Shown: positions 42,573-51,438 of the stretch, piece by piece
Layout: each line of letters starts with the position of its first letter
Numbering within the stretch: position 1 is the stretch's first letter
Assembly: GCF_041321155.1 (NCBI RefSeq)
Contig: NZ_JBGGWB010000004.1
Span: 62,001-126,000, forward strand
DNA length: 64,000 bases
Direction of reading: 5' to 3'
DNA from: Sphingomonas sp. IW22
GTDB lineage: Bacteria; Pseudomonadota; Alphaproteobacteria; Sphingomonadales; Sphingomonadaceae
Notes under the pieces: model-generated
Databases searched by the model: none
What the model saw: only the letters and a program-made list of their open reading frames with translations
What the model was told of the DNA's origin: nothing
Program-made: the position numbers and the translations under genes

Positions 42573-42890
42573 TCAGGACTTTCGCGCGAGCGAAGGACGC
42601 CAAAGGGCGATGATGTCCTGCATCTCCTCGGCAAAGCCCAAGCTATCGATGTAGACGGCGCCGCGGTCGTTCTGCCCGAGGAAGCCGATAACGCTGGTGA
42701 TGTCGTTGGCGATGGCGATATCGAGGCCGAAGAGATCGGCAATCTCGAAATGGCCGAGATCGGGGCCATTCCACCAAGCCATCAGGAAGTTCGCGACGCG
42801 GCGCGCCTGGCCGGTGTCGCTCATCGCGATCGGGATCAGGCGCGTCAGCGCCGCGCGCGCGGAATCATAGTCGGTCTGGATCGAAGTCAT
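42573..42890 (-). CDS. DUF7673-like small protein (105 aa)
   Basis: The product from ATG 42890 has ALTRLIPIAMSDTGQARRVA and NFLMAWWNGPDLGHFEIADLF, then LDIAIANDITSVIGFLG, a pattern I associate with DUF7673 proteins of mobile elements (helix, 'fLlaWwN...g..d..dl...D..i..d'). The longer ORF start is rejected as Ser/Arg-rich. Function unknown. Confidence 0.65.
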   Translation of the reverse strand: MTSIQTDYDSARAALTRLIPIAMSDTGQARRVANFLMAWWNGPDLGHFEIADLFGLDIAIANDITSVIGFLGQNDRGAVYIDSLGFAEEMQDIIALWRPSLARKS

Positions 42891-42954
42891 CGGCGGGCTC
42901 CCGGATGACAAGCTATCGGGATGCGTGCGCTGCGCAAAGGACTTCCCGCTGCCC

Positions 42955-43653
42955 TCAGAGACGCAGCGGCGCTGGCATCGCCAGCCATTCGGGCTGATCG
43001 TCCGCGATCGGAAGGTCGAACTTCGCGGCCTCGGTCTCGCTGAACACGGTCGCCCGCGCAAGGCTGCCGAAGCCGTCCTCATTGTTCCAGAAGCTGAGGC
43101 CGGGTTCGCCGTTGCGCGTGGCAAGGACAAAACCGTCCGCGCCTTCGTCGCTCGCCCGGGCGATGGCACGATCGAGCATCAGCGAGGTGTGGCCATATTC
43201 GATCGTGTCGGCGGTTATCGCGACATAGCCGCCGCCAAACTCGCCGGCGCGCAGCCTGTCGCAATCCGACGCCCACTCGAAACCGAACGGCAATGCCGAC
43301 GGGGCGCAGCGCTGGATGAGCTTGGCCGCGGTCTCCACGCCGAACTGCTCGCCCGATAAGAAGACCACGACCACGCCGTCCGCATCGGGCCCGGCGAAGT
43401 CGATGTCGAAATCTAGGCTCGGATAATTTTCGTCCCGGAAGAGGTCGAGCAGCCCGTCGAACGGGCTCTCCGGCGTGCGCGGGAAGAGCGCGGCGAAGTC
43501 CGCGCCCAGGTCGCGATAGTGGGCCTCGAGCACGTCGAGGCCTATCTCGGCATCGTCGATCATCTCGATCGCGCCGACGACGCGGTGAAGAAGATCGGCC
43601 TCAGCGCTGGTGACCGCAATGCCGAACGCGGCCTTGGTATAGCTATTGGACAT
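42955..43653 (-). CDS. Hypothetical protein (232 aa)
   Basis: From ATG 43653. Acidic N-terminal half (DLLHRVVGAIEMIDDAEIGL; LFRDENYPSLDFDIDFAGPD) and a C-terminal half with GYVAITADTIEYGHTSLMLD. No family recognised. Overlaps the upstream gene by 11 bases, so the two are translated together and may act together. The longer ORF (to 44214) merges shadow sequence and is rejected. Confidence 0.65.
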   Translation of the reverse strand: MSNSYTKAAFGIAVTSAEADLLHRVVGAIEMIDDAEIGLDVLEAHYRDLGADFAALFPRTPESPFDGLLDLFRDENYPSLDFDIDFAGPDADGVVVVFLSGEQFGVETAAKLIQRCAPSALPFGFEWASDCDRLRAGEFGGGYVAITADTIEYGHTSLMLDRAIARASDEGADGFVLATRNGEPGLSFWNNEDGFGSLARATVFSETEAAKFDLPIADDQPEWLAMPAPLRL

Positions 43654-44131
43654 GACGGCCTCCGTGGCTGGCGGGGTTGTCGGCATCGACACCGCGGACG
43701 ACGAGCGGCGGCACGGTGAATTCGGCAGTATCGAAATGCGCGAGGACGGCCTCGAACGAGCCGAGCATCTCGATCTTGCTTCGGCTGATGACGACCTCGT
43801 CATCCTCGGTGACCGCGTAGGACGTGATGCGCTCGTCGCCGGTCGAAACGACGCGTTCAGGTCCCCACTGGCCGGAATAGCCGCCGCACCATCGAACGAA
43901 GGGCAATCGATGGGAAAGGCACCAGCTTTCGAGATCGTCGAAGCTGCCGCCGGCCACCTCATGGGCGAAGAGGCTGAGCGGCTCACCCGCGACATGATGA
44001 TGCGCTTCGAAAGGCTCGCCGTCCCATTCGATGGCGAGTCGCTCGCTTGCGATGATGTCGACCAGCTCGTCGAACTCGGCGGCGTTGAGCGTGCCTCCGA
44101 CGATGATCGAGGCGGATACGCGATCGGCCAT
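43643..44131 (-). CDS. Hypothetical protein (162 aa)
   Basis: From ATG 44131: ADRVSASIIVGGTLNAAEFD, IEWDGEPFEAHHHVAGEPLS and LPFVRWCGGYSGQWGPERVV. Acidic, alpha/beta; recognisable only as a plasmid/ICE accessory protein without known role. GGAGGTCC precedes the ATG. It begins a two-gene unit with the 232-aa gene. Confidence 0.65.
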   Translation of the reverse strand: MADRVSASIIVGGTLNAAEFDELVDIIASERLAIEWDGEPFEAHHHVAGEPLSLFAHEVAGGSFDDLESWCLSHRLPFVRWCGGYSGQWGPERVVSTGDERITSYAVTEDDEVVISRSKIEMLGSFEAVLAHFDTAEFTVPPLVVRGVDADNPASHGGRHVQ

Positions 44132-44246
44132 ATGGACCTCCTTCGGTTGTGCGCGCCTCGGCGCGCATGAATTGACCGGCACGCGCTCGGCCGCCCCGCC
44201 CGGGACGGACGCATGCTGCCCGGCCTCGGTTGCGGAGCATTGCGGC

Positions 44247-44441
44247 TTATCCGCCGCTGCGCCGCATCCGGTGCTGGACGTGGCGGGCTGCGCCTTCGGC
44301 GCTGCTGATCGCCTTGCCGGCGGCCGACGCCGCCTGGCGGGCGCCAGCCTGGCGGAGAAGAGTCCGCGCTTCGCGCAGTCGTTCGACCGCGATGGCGATG
44401 GCCTGCCCGTGCTCGGGCGTGGCCGGGGTGATCCGGCGCAT
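44247..44441 (-). CDS. Small basic helical protein (64 aa)
   Basis: From ATG 44441, preceded by CGGAGGAATGAT. The product is Ala/Arg-rich helix (GQAIAIAVERLREARTLLRQ; AGARQAASAAGKAISSAEGA). It could be a short DNA- or protein-binding helix; nothing more can be assigned. Confidence 0.5.
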   Translation of the reverse strand: MRRITPATPEHGQAIAIAVERLREARTLLRQAGARQAASAAGKAISSAEGAARHVQHRMRRSGG

Positions 44442-44480
44442 ATCATTCCTCCGAAAGGGATGGAGCGGCGCGCGAGGCAC

Positions 44481-44831
44481 CTAATCGTCTTCGGGCAGCA
44501 TGATCGTCATGACCCGTGTCGTGACATCGGGGTCGCCCGGATCCTCGGAGCCCCATTCGAGCGAGCGATCATAATAGTCGATCGCAAAGCGGATCGCCCT
44601 GCCCCTGAACAGGACCTCGCCGCGGCGGCGTTCATCGCGCTCGTCGGCCGCGAAGGCGCACCGGTCGATCGCCATCAGCAATTCGCCATGGGCGCGCAGC
44701 GTCGCGTCGGGGTCTGAGCCTTCGGCGAGCGCCGCTGCGCAAGCGGCGGTGATGACGATCCGCGCCGCCGGATCGAGACCTTGCCGGACGCGATCGTTGA
44801 GCGTGGCGATGCGGGAGAGCTGGTCTGTCAT
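44481..44831 (-). CDS. DUF3768 family protein (116 aa)
   Basis: From ATG 44831: RIATLNDRVRQGLDPAARIV, IRFAIDYYDRSLEWGSEDPG and DPDVTTRVMTIMLPEDD match the DUF3768 pattern ('DYYD...GSEDP.DP..TtRVlTIML'). The family is widespread on alphaproteobacterial plasmids; function unknown. Its ATG overlaps the stop of the broken PAPS-reductase gene by 4 bases, so it was once part of that operon. Confidence 0.82.
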   Translation of the reverse strand: MTDQLSRIATLNDRVRQGLDPAARIVITAACAAALAEGSDPDATLRAHGELLMAIDRCAFAADERDERRRGEVLFRGRAIRFAIDYYDRSLEWGSEDPGDPDVTTRVMTIMLPEDD

Positions 44832-45430
44832 TCTGCCTCCATCAGGCCGGCATTGAAGGTCGCGATCCAGGCTTCCATCGTCGGACGCTCTGAGACCGGC
44901 ACGAGGCTGGCCGCGTCCTGGAAACGGATCAGGTTGGTCGGGGCGTCGCGGCGGATCGCCGCGATCTCGGCCTCGGGAAGGAGCCGCTCCGCCCGGATAA
45001 AGTCGGTAATCTTGCCCGGCTTGGTCTTGGTCGAGCGGCGCCACAGGCCTTCGACGGACCGGAGCCGGGGCTCGGCTCGGGCCTCGATCAGGACAATCAG
45101 GCGCAGGCACCAGGAGGGAAGCGCGCGAACCTTGTCAGGCCGGATCGCTCCGCAAAAGAAGCAGCTTGATTTGGGAGGCACCGGCAGGCCGGCCGAGACG
45201 ATGCGCGCCACGCAGCGATCGCGGGTCCAGCCCCATTCGCGCAGCGGATAGCGGCACTCGAACAGGGGGTCGTCGATGGCGGAGGCGTGCGCGTAGCGAC
45301 GACTGTCGGCGGGCGACGCATCGTAGCCGATCAGGCGAACGACCTTCTGACCGCGAGACCAGGCGGTCTGCGCCGGCGCCCAGTCGCGAAGGTAGGCATC
45401 CTGCGGCGCGACCTTCCATTTGAGGCTGCA
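44828..45430 (-). pseudogene. PAPS-reductase-family protein, C-terminal half (interrupted by transposon)
   Basis: Read from 45430 on the minus strand: CSLKWKVAPQDAYLRDWAPA, KVVRLIGYDASPADSRRYAH, YPLREWGWTRDRCVARIVSA and PPKSSCFFCG, all typical of PAPS-reductase-type PP-loop proteins (CS.K.K box, zinc/cluster-like CFFC). The frame opens directly after a TAA in the inserted element. Its missing N-terminal half lies at 54621-54986; the TGC codon at both break points is shared and the frames match (rejoined product about 321 aa). A residual 127-aa ORF from ATG 45211 is probably nonfunctional. Confidence 0.88.
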
Positions 45431-45533
45431 TTAGGTCTGGATCGACCTGTCTTATTGGCCTCGCAAAGCTCGCATTTCCGTCGTTCCTTCACCCTCTCCC
45501 CTTGCATGACGCCCGATTAGGGCGTGACCGCCT

Positions 45534-45992
45534 TCAGGCAGCAGAGGGATCGGGCGCTTCGGCGTTGGTGCGGATCGGAACGGGCCGGCGCATCCGATCG
45601 AGTTCCTGCACGAGCTGCGCGTTGCGGCGTTCGAGCCGTTCCGCCCGCTGCTCGGCTTCGACAGCGCGCTTCAGCAGGCTGGCATTATGTGTCGCAAGGG
45701 CGATGTTCCTGGCTTCCGCATCGCGAAGAGCAGAGCGTGTGCGATCAGCCTCGCCTGCGGCCGTTTCAGTGGCCGCCTCACGCTGCGACTGAAGCTCACG
45801 CAGGGCGTCGAGAACGCCGGCATGGTGGGTATAGATGATGTTGCGGCCGACCCCGGCTGCTCGTGCGAGCCCGGCGACCGTTGGCGCGGTGGACGCGTTA
45901 TTAGCGAGGACGCCAAGGGCTTCGCGCAGGCGTGCATCGGTGTTCGCCCGCCGACGGGCCTGTGGGGTGGACAGATCAGTCTCGGACGCCAT
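45534..45992 (-). CDS. DUF6262/TnpC-like accessory protein of the element (152 aa)
   Basis: From ATG 45992: an N-terminal HTH-like region (TVAGLARAAGVGRNIIYTHH) followed by a long coiled coil (LRELQSQREAATETAAGEAD; LLKRAVEAEQRAERLERRNA). This matches the DUF6262/TnpC proteins that follow tnpA and tnpB in Tn554-type elements and influence insertion. It overlaps the third recombinase by 17 bases. The AAGGAA ribosome site favours 45992 over the ATG at 45998. Confidence 0.75.
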   Translation of the reverse strand: MASETDLSTPQARRRANTDARLREALGVLANNASTAPTVAGLARAAGVGRNIIYTHHAGVLDALRELQSQREAATETAAGEADRTRSALRDAEARNIALATHNASLLKRAVEAEQRAERLERRNAQLVQELDRMRRPVPIRTNAEAPDPSAA

Positions 45993-47784
45993 CGGCATTT
46001 CCTTTGTCGAGCTGGGCCAAGATGCGGAGAGATTCCTGGATGCGTGCTTCGGCAAGCGCGCGGCTCTCGGCATCGAGGTCATCGCGCTGGGTCAGCACGG
46101 TGTTACGTTTAAGGCGCGCCTCCCAGACCGGCCTATGCCGGTCAGTCACGGCGAAGTTGGCGCAACTTGAGCAGGTGCTTTGCGTGCGAAGCCCTGGGTT
46201 CGGCTCGCGCTCGCCGCCGAGGCAAGCGGATGTCTCCCGGCGGTAAAGGCAATAGCCCCAGTCGCAGACGCCGAGGCGCATATCCGTTTCGGCGAGGATT
46301 TCGGTAATATAGGCATCGACATCGCCCGATCCCGTGCGCCCGCGGAACGGCGATCGCTCGGAGAGCATGACGCCCGCCTTCCCCGCAACGTGCGGAGCCA
46401 GGAGCAGGTCTTCCAGCGCCTTGCGGGTTTCTTCGGCGGCCTGCTCGTCGATCAACTCGGCAAGCTCGAAGTCGGTGCCGACATAGGCCCGGTCGGTCAT
46501 CGCGCGGTGGACATGCCCGAGATGGCGTTGCAGCGCCGTCAGGCCAGTGCGGTCGCGCCGCCCGATGAACCGCGAGAACGTCTTGCGCCCCTGATAGGTG
46601 GTCAGGCGCCAGGTGCCGCCTTGGTGGTCCGGCAAGGCGAGGAACGGCGCAAGCCGCTCGTTCAAGCGGACATTGACCATGGGTGACCGCAGTCGGGCGA
46701 CGGGCATCATCGTCGGGAGCGGTGATCGTCCCCGACCGAGCTGGTGGAGCCAGAGATTCTTCTCGCCGCTGAGTTCGCGGAGCGGAGCGGAGAGACGCTC
46801 GAGTATGTGGATTGCGCGCTGGACCGGCTCGGGCGCGAGCCAACGGTGGAGGTCGCCATGTTCCGTCAGCGACGTCTTCGTGATCGTGCCGACCAGATAG
46901 ACGTGTTCCTCGCCGTCTTCGTCGGTCGCGCGCCGTTCGAGGCAGCCCTCTTCAAGCCTGAGTATCTCGGAGGCGCGCGCGCCAACAAGATAGGCGATGA
47001 CGGTGAAGCAGGCATCGCCAAGCCGGTCGAGCATGAACGCCAGGCGGCGCAGTGGCCATTCCGGATTCGGATACCGATCGGCGCAGGGACATGGCTCGGC
47101 CAGCATCGCGCGTCTGATATGCCAGTGGAGCATTCGTCCCTGGTGCCGTGGTCGGAGCCGTTCATACAGGTCTGCGAGACGGTCGCGCAGGGCGATTATC
47201 TGGTCCGCCGGATCGCCGAGCAACTCGATTGCCCCGCTGATCAGCGGCACGGCGATCTCGTCAGGGGTATAGGGATGACCGCCATAAGGCTTCCAGTGCC
47301 GCTTCCCGACCGAGGCGGCGCGAGGCGGTGCCGTCGGCGGCGCGTCGTCCAGCTTGTCGCGCTGCATATGGAAGGTGCGGATCGTGCCGAGATGGCCTTC
47401 GGCGGTGCTGAGCGAGAGCAACGCGCCGTTCCTGCCCGGGCGCGCGCGCAGCATCGCCACGAAGCGACCCACGGTGTCCTGATCGAGATCCCTGAAGCGT
47501 CGGACGTTTTCCGCCGCCATCCATCGGGCAAGGAAGCGGATATGACTGAAGTGGCCGCGGATCGTTTCCTTTCGGAGCGGCATCCGGCCTTCGGGTGGAT
47601 CGTGCCGCAGCGAGAGCAGGAACAGTTCGGCCGCGTGCCGGAGCGGCGTCCACTGATCGTCGCTGAACCGGCTTCCGTCCGGCATTTCGAACCCCCAGTT
47701 GAACGTCATCGCGGCGGGCACGCCTTCGTTCCCGAGCAATGGAGCCGGAACCTGGGTGAACCTGGATGTCGGGACGGAGGCCAT
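45976..47784 (-). CDS. Tyrosine recombinase, third of three (602 aa)
   Basis: VGARASEILRLEEGCL holds Arg I, and LTALQRHLGHVHRAMTDRAYVG the late His and the Tyr. The usual His-x-x-Arg box is altered (TTYQGRKTFSRF), as in TnpB-type recombinases. The C-terminus has a cysteine cluster (CDWGYCLYRRETSACLGG; STCSSC), a zinc-binding extension seen in Tn554 TnpB-like proteins. It starts 4 bases after the second recombinase stop. Together with its partners it moves the element without a transposase of the DDE type. Confidence 0.85.
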   Translation of the reverse strand: MASVPTSRFTQVPAPLLGNEGVPAAMTFNWGFEMPDGSRFSDDQWTPLRHAAELFLLSLRHDPPEGRMPLRKETIRGHFSHIRFLARWMAAENVRRFRDLDQDTVGRFVAMLRARPGRNGALLSLSTAEGHLGTIRTFHMQRDKLDDAPPTAPPRAASVGKRHWKPYGGHPYTPDEIAVPLISGAIELLGDPADQIIALRDRLADLYERLRPRHQGRMLHWHIRRAMLAEPCPCADRYPNPEWPLRRLAFMLDRLGDACFTVIAYLVGARASEILRLEEGCLERRATDEDGEEHVYLVGTITKTSLTEHGDLHRWLAPEPVQRAIHILERLSAPLRELSGEKNLWLHQLGRGRSPLPTMMPVARLRSPMVNVRLNERLAPFLALPDHQGGTWRLTTYQGRKTFSRFIGRRDRTGLTALQRHLGHVHRAMTDRAYVGTDFELAELIDEQAAEETRKALEDLLLAPHVAGKAGVMLSERSPFRGRTGSGDVDAYITEILAETDMRLGVCDWGYCLYRRETSACLGGEREPNPGLRTQSTCSSCANFAVTDRHRPVWEARLKRNTVLTQRDDLDAESRALAEARIQESLRILAQLDKGNADGVRD

Positions 47785-47788
47785 GAGG

Positions 47789-49606
47789 CTATTCCAGATC
47801 CGGCAGCGAAGGCAGGGCGCACATGAGCCGTTCGGCGTCTGGCATCATCTCGGGCGGGAATGCCGGTAGCAGGTCTTGCGTCAGCACCTGAAGGCTGGGC
47901 GCGTAAAAGAGGCCGAACCGGATCGGGTCGATCCGCTCCCGCGCAGCTTCAAGATGCCAGGTGGCCTGGACGATCCGCGCGAGATGATCCGGGTCGATCG
48001 GGACGATCAGGCCCGGACAGGCAAGGCAGCCTCCCAGTTTCGGGCACACGCGACCAGGATGGGCATGTCCGCTGTCAGTCGGGCGAAGGCAGTCGTGGCC
48101 GAACAGCGCCGTCACCGGCGCGCCGGTATCCGCGCCTCTATGTTGCGAGCGATCCGAGATTGTCTCGCCGCGGACCCATGTGATCATCAGCGCCTGAAGT
48201 CGGGCGATCGTATCGCGTTCGAGGCGGCGAACGGCATCGCCGTCGACGTAGATATCTGTGGTGGCGACACTCGTATGATTAAGGACCGCCTTGGCCGCCA
48301 TGATGTCGCCCTGCGATGCAGTATAATGGGCGCTTGCCATGCTGCTGCGGAACAGCTTGGGCGAGAAGTTGGGAAGCAGCGCACGAGGCTTTTCGGGATG
48401 CGCTTCGTTCCACGAGGCAATTGCAGCGTTCTGGCGCTCGTAGAAGCGCAACATTGCCGATCGCAACGTGGCCTGCACGATATGGCCGGCGTGATGATCA
48501 CGCTCGAGGCGGCCAGTCGTCATGAGGAAGCGATGCAGGAACAGCCGATCGCGCCTGGACGGTTCCACATGCGGCAACAACGGCGCCGTCATCGCAAGGA
48601 GCTTTTCTATCAGGCGAGGCGCCGCATAGGGCCGGCGATTGTCGAATGACCGCCGTTGCATGCGTTTCACCTTACCGCCGGCGCGGGGTTTCACCCACTC
48701 TACCATGACGCGATGCCGCTCGAGCGGATGGGGCACCAGGCAGTCGCGCTTGATCTGGCGCAGCGGACCGGCATTTGCCGCCGTCTGGATCAGCAGCACG
48801 ATATAGAACGCAACCAGCGTGTCGGTCGTGAGGTGGAGATAGCTTTCCAGCTCACGGAACCCGCCTGCGTCGGCGATCCGCTGCCGATCGGGCTTGTTAA
48901 GGTCCGAGCCTCGGGCGGGCGGCATGACGCCGTGGCCGAGGCGGTGGAGCTTCCATATCCAGCGATCCCGTTCGGCGGTCCGGCCACCACGGAGCGGCAA
49001 GTTCGGAAGAGCGACGATGGTTTGCCCGTGCTGGAACCTGTCCCAGGCAGTGTCGATCTCGGCATAGCAGACTGCCAGCAGGGCACGCATTGCGGAGGTC
49101 GTCAGCCTGTCTTGCGGTAGCCGCTGGACGCCGGCGAGCGGGATCGCATTGTTGGGAACGGCGAAGCCCGGTGCGAACAAGCCGGGATTGTCCGCGATCG
49201 CGCGCTTAAGGACCGGCCGGATCATACCGAGCTGACCGGATTGTGACTGGACGCCGCGCCTGCGCCCGTTGGTGGGCTTCGCCAGCCATGTAATGAACCG
49301 GCGGATCGTCGCCGTATCGAGATCGACCGCGCGCCTGACACGCCCATCTTCGCACAGGAACCTGCCGAACACGCGGAGCGCGAACCAGCGTGAGGTGCGG
49401 GTGGCGGCGCTGGACGCCACATCATGATCGCGGAAGGCGCGCGAGATAGCTGCGCTGATGTCGTCCGGCATTCCGAGCAGCGCCGGGTCAAACCGTTGAA
49501 CGATCCTGCCCCATTCGTCGCGGAACTGGATTTCGGCGAGCTCCGCCGGATGGTCCGTCGGCGTCGGTTCGAGCCGAAGCGTCCGATCGAGGCGGTTCCT
49601 AACCAT
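47789..49606 (-). CDS. Tyrosine recombinase-like protein, second of three (605 aa)
   Basis: A TnpB-like protein: LLIQTAANAGPLRQIKRDCL aligns with the Arg I region, and FRSSMASAHYTASQGDIMAA and VLNHTSVATTDIYVDGD with the second catalytic patch (His and Tyr present; several positions degenerate). C-terminal cysteines (RVCPKLGGCLACPGL) suggest a zinc site. Overlaps the first recombinase by 8 bases. It probably works in a complex with the other two rather than alone. Confidence 0.8.
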   Translation of the reverse strand: MVRNRLDRTLRLEPTPTDHPAELAEIQFRDEWGRIVQRFDPALLGMPDDISAAISRAFRDHDVASSAATRTSRWFALRVFGRFLCEDGRVRRAVDLDTATIRRFITWLAKPTNGRRRGVQSQSGQLGMIRPVLKRAIADNPGLFAPGFAVPNNAIPLAGVQRLPQDRLTTSAMRALLAVCYAEIDTAWDRFQHGQTIVALPNLPLRGGRTAERDRWIWKLHRLGHGVMPPARGSDLNKPDRQRIADAGGFRELESYLHLTTDTLVAFYIVLLIQTAANAGPLRQIKRDCLVPHPLERHRVMVEWVKPRAGGKVKRMQRRSFDNRRPYAAPRLIEKLLAMTAPLLPHVEPSRRDRLFLHRFLMTTGRLERDHHAGHIVQATLRSAMLRFYERQNAAIASWNEAHPEKPRALLPNFSPKLFRSSMASAHYTASQGDIMAAKAVLNHTSVATTDIYVDGDAVRRLERDTIARLQALMITWVRGETISDRSQHRGADTGAPVTALFGHDCLRPTDSGHAHPGRVCPKLGGCLACPGLIVPIDPDHLARIVQATWHLEAARERIDPIRFGLFYAPSLQVLTQDLLPAFPPEMMPDAERLMCALPSLPDLE

Positions 49607-50741
49607 CGGCCGGGATCAGCTCGCCATAGAGATAGGCGAGGCTTTCGCTCAGGTCGCGCTCGTGCAGTTCGACACAGCGCAGATAGATCGCGGTCGTCGT
49701 GATCGAAGCGTGGCCGAGCAGCACCTGCACGACCTTGAGCGGGTTGAGGTCGGGATTGGTGCGGGCCTGGACCTGGAGACGGGCCAGCATCGCCATCGCA
49801 AAGGTGTGCCGGAGCCAGTGCAGTGTGCCCTGCAGCCCGGAAGCGGCAAACGCTTCGGCAAGCTGCGCCGTCAGGAGCTTGCGCCTCATCGCCCGTCCAT
49901 GCTCGTTCAGCAGGAGATTGGACGGCGCGCGATAGCGCCGGTCGGAACGGCGGATACGGCGGACGATCCGGGCGCGTTCCTCGCCGATATACCAGTGTGT
50001 GTGATCGAGCAGCCGAAGCGGCGGATAGACCGTCCTCGGCCGATCGCCCTTGGTGATATGCAGCGGCACGCCGACTAGCGGATCGCGGTCGAGGTCGAGC
50101 GGCCAGCTATCCGGGATCTGTTCGACGGCGAGCGCTGAAAGTTCCTTGCGGCGCAGACCCGCCCCGAGCGCCCATTGCGCGGCTAGTCGGGCGGTGGGCC
50201 TCAGATGCGCAAACAGCCGCGCCAGTTCATCGGCGCGCAGTGGCCGTGGCAGCTTTTCGGGGCGCGAGACGGTCAGCTCATTGACCTGGCGCCGCTGCAA
50301 GCCCGGGCGATAGGCGCCGTCGAGCATCAGCGTCATCTTCTGAGTCAACCGGCACGGGCAGTGGTCGATCAGCCCCTTATCGAACGCCCAGCCATAGAAG
50401 CGGCAGACGGTCGAGACACGCGCATTGATCGTGGTCCGGGCATAGGGCCGCCCGGTATGCGTGCTGGGATTCTCCAGCATCCGGTTGCGATAGGCAGCGA
50501 TGACCCGTTCGTCGGCTTCGCGCCATTCGATCCCCGATTGTTCGAGCGAGTCGAACCAATCGTGGAGATGCTCGCCGTAGGTCCGCACAGTTTCCGTAGC
50601 GTGGGCGCGGCCGCTTAGCTCTGCATGCTCCATGAGCCAGACGAAGGCCGGCTCGATGATCGCCATGTCGGCGTCGAACAGAATCGGGAAGCCAGCGGGG
50701 ACATTGGGCACGCCAGAGGCAGCCCGAATCACTGATACCAC
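49599..50741 (-). CDS. Tyrosine recombinase, first of three (TnpA-like, 380 aa)
   Basis: Canonical residues are present: WALGAGLRRKELSALAVEQI (Arg I), TKGDRPRTVY (Lys), LHWLRHTFAMAM (His-x-x-Arg) and VLLGHASITTTAIYLR (His, Tyr). It begins the tnpA-tnpB-like series. GTG 50741 has GGGAGATG upstream and is preferred; ATG 50840 is the alternative. It is divergent from the TIR/SLOG operon, with about 200 bases of promoter region between. Confidence 0.88.
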   Translation of the reverse strand: MVSVIRAASGVPNVPAGFPILFDADMAIIEPAFVWLMEHAELSGRAHATETVRTYGEHLHDWFDSLEQSGIEWREADERVIAAYRNRMLENPSTHTGRPYARTTINARVSTVCRFYGWAFDKGLIDHCPCRLTQKMTLMLDGAYRPGLQRRQVNELTVSRPEKLPRPLRADELARLFAHLRPTARLAAQWALGAGLRRKELSALAVEQIPDSWPLDLDRDPLVGVPLHITKGDRPRTVYPPLRLLDHTHWYIGEERARIVRRIRRSDRRYRAPSNLLLNEHGRAMRRKLLTAQLAEAFAASGLQGTLHWLRHTFAMAMLARLQVQARTNPDLNPLKVVQVLLGHASITTTAIYLRCVELHERDLSESLAYLYGELIPADG

Positions 50742-50944
50742 GGGCCATCTCCCTCGCCCGCACAGGTGCGATTTCGAAAGTAAAGCAACATGCTCGATTT
50801 GGCCGAAGCATTTCGATGGAATGGGCGCTTTCCTCGCCATGCCGAAGGGTGTCGCTGCGACCAGCTACCCCAAGCACTCACCGTGCCTGCTGACACCTGG
50901 CGCCCGCCTTGATATGAGTGAACGAGGATCGAGGGGGGGAAGCG

Positions 50945-51433
50945 GTGGCGCGTCGGGTATTCTTTAGCTTTCACTATGACCGTGACGTTCGACGGGTCGT
51001 GCAAGTCCGCAATTCCTGGGTGGTTCGTCCAGGTGGCGAAGCGCAGCCTTTCTATGACAAGGCAGAGTTCGAAGAGGCAAAAAGACGCACGGGCGGCATA
51101 GAAAAATGGATCGAGGAGCAGCTCAAAGGCACGTCCGTGACGGTGGTGCTGTTTGGCGCGGAGACGTATGACCGCGAATGGGTCCGGCACGAGATCAAGA
51201 GAAGCTACGAGCTTGGGAAAGGTCTATTGGCCATCGACATCCATAGCGTAAAAGATCCGCAACTCGGGACTGATCGACAGGGGACCAACCCTCTCAGCTA
51301 TTTTACAATAAAGCAGAATGGTCGAGATATTCCGCTGTCGAACCTATACGGGACGTATGATTGGGTTCGGGATAACGGCTATGCCAACATGCCGGCTTGG
51401 ATCGAAACTGCAGCAAAAGCGGCCGGTCGCTGA
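50945..51433 (+). CDS. ThsB-like TIR protein (DUF1863 type), gene 1 of the TIR/SLOG operon
   Basis: From GTG 50945 (GAGGGGGGGA ribosome site) the product starts ARRVFFSFHYDRDVRRVVQV, has EKWIEEQLKGTSVTVVLFGA and REWVRHEIKRSYELGKGLLA. The short TIR-like domain with FFSFHY...W79-x3-E83 matches the MTH538/DUF1863 family that includes Thoeris ThsB, which makes cyclic ADP-ribose signals from NAD+. E83 in WVRHE is the candidate catalytic glutamate. The next gene starts 5 bases after its stop. Confidence 0.78.
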   Translation: MARRVFFSFHYDRDVRRVVQVRNSWVVRPGGEAQPFYDKAEFEEAKRRTGGIEKWIEEQLKGTSVTVVLFGAETYDREWVRHEIKRSYELGKGLLAIDIHSVKDPQLGTDRQGTNPLSYFTIKQNGRDIPLSNLYGTYDWVRDNGYANMPAWIETAAKAAGR

Positions 51434-51438
51434 CATCA

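Noticed and set aside
44828..45211. Stand-alone 127-aa gene
   Set aside because: It is the tail of a longer frame whose missing start is across the inserted element; treated as part of the split PAPS-reductase gene.
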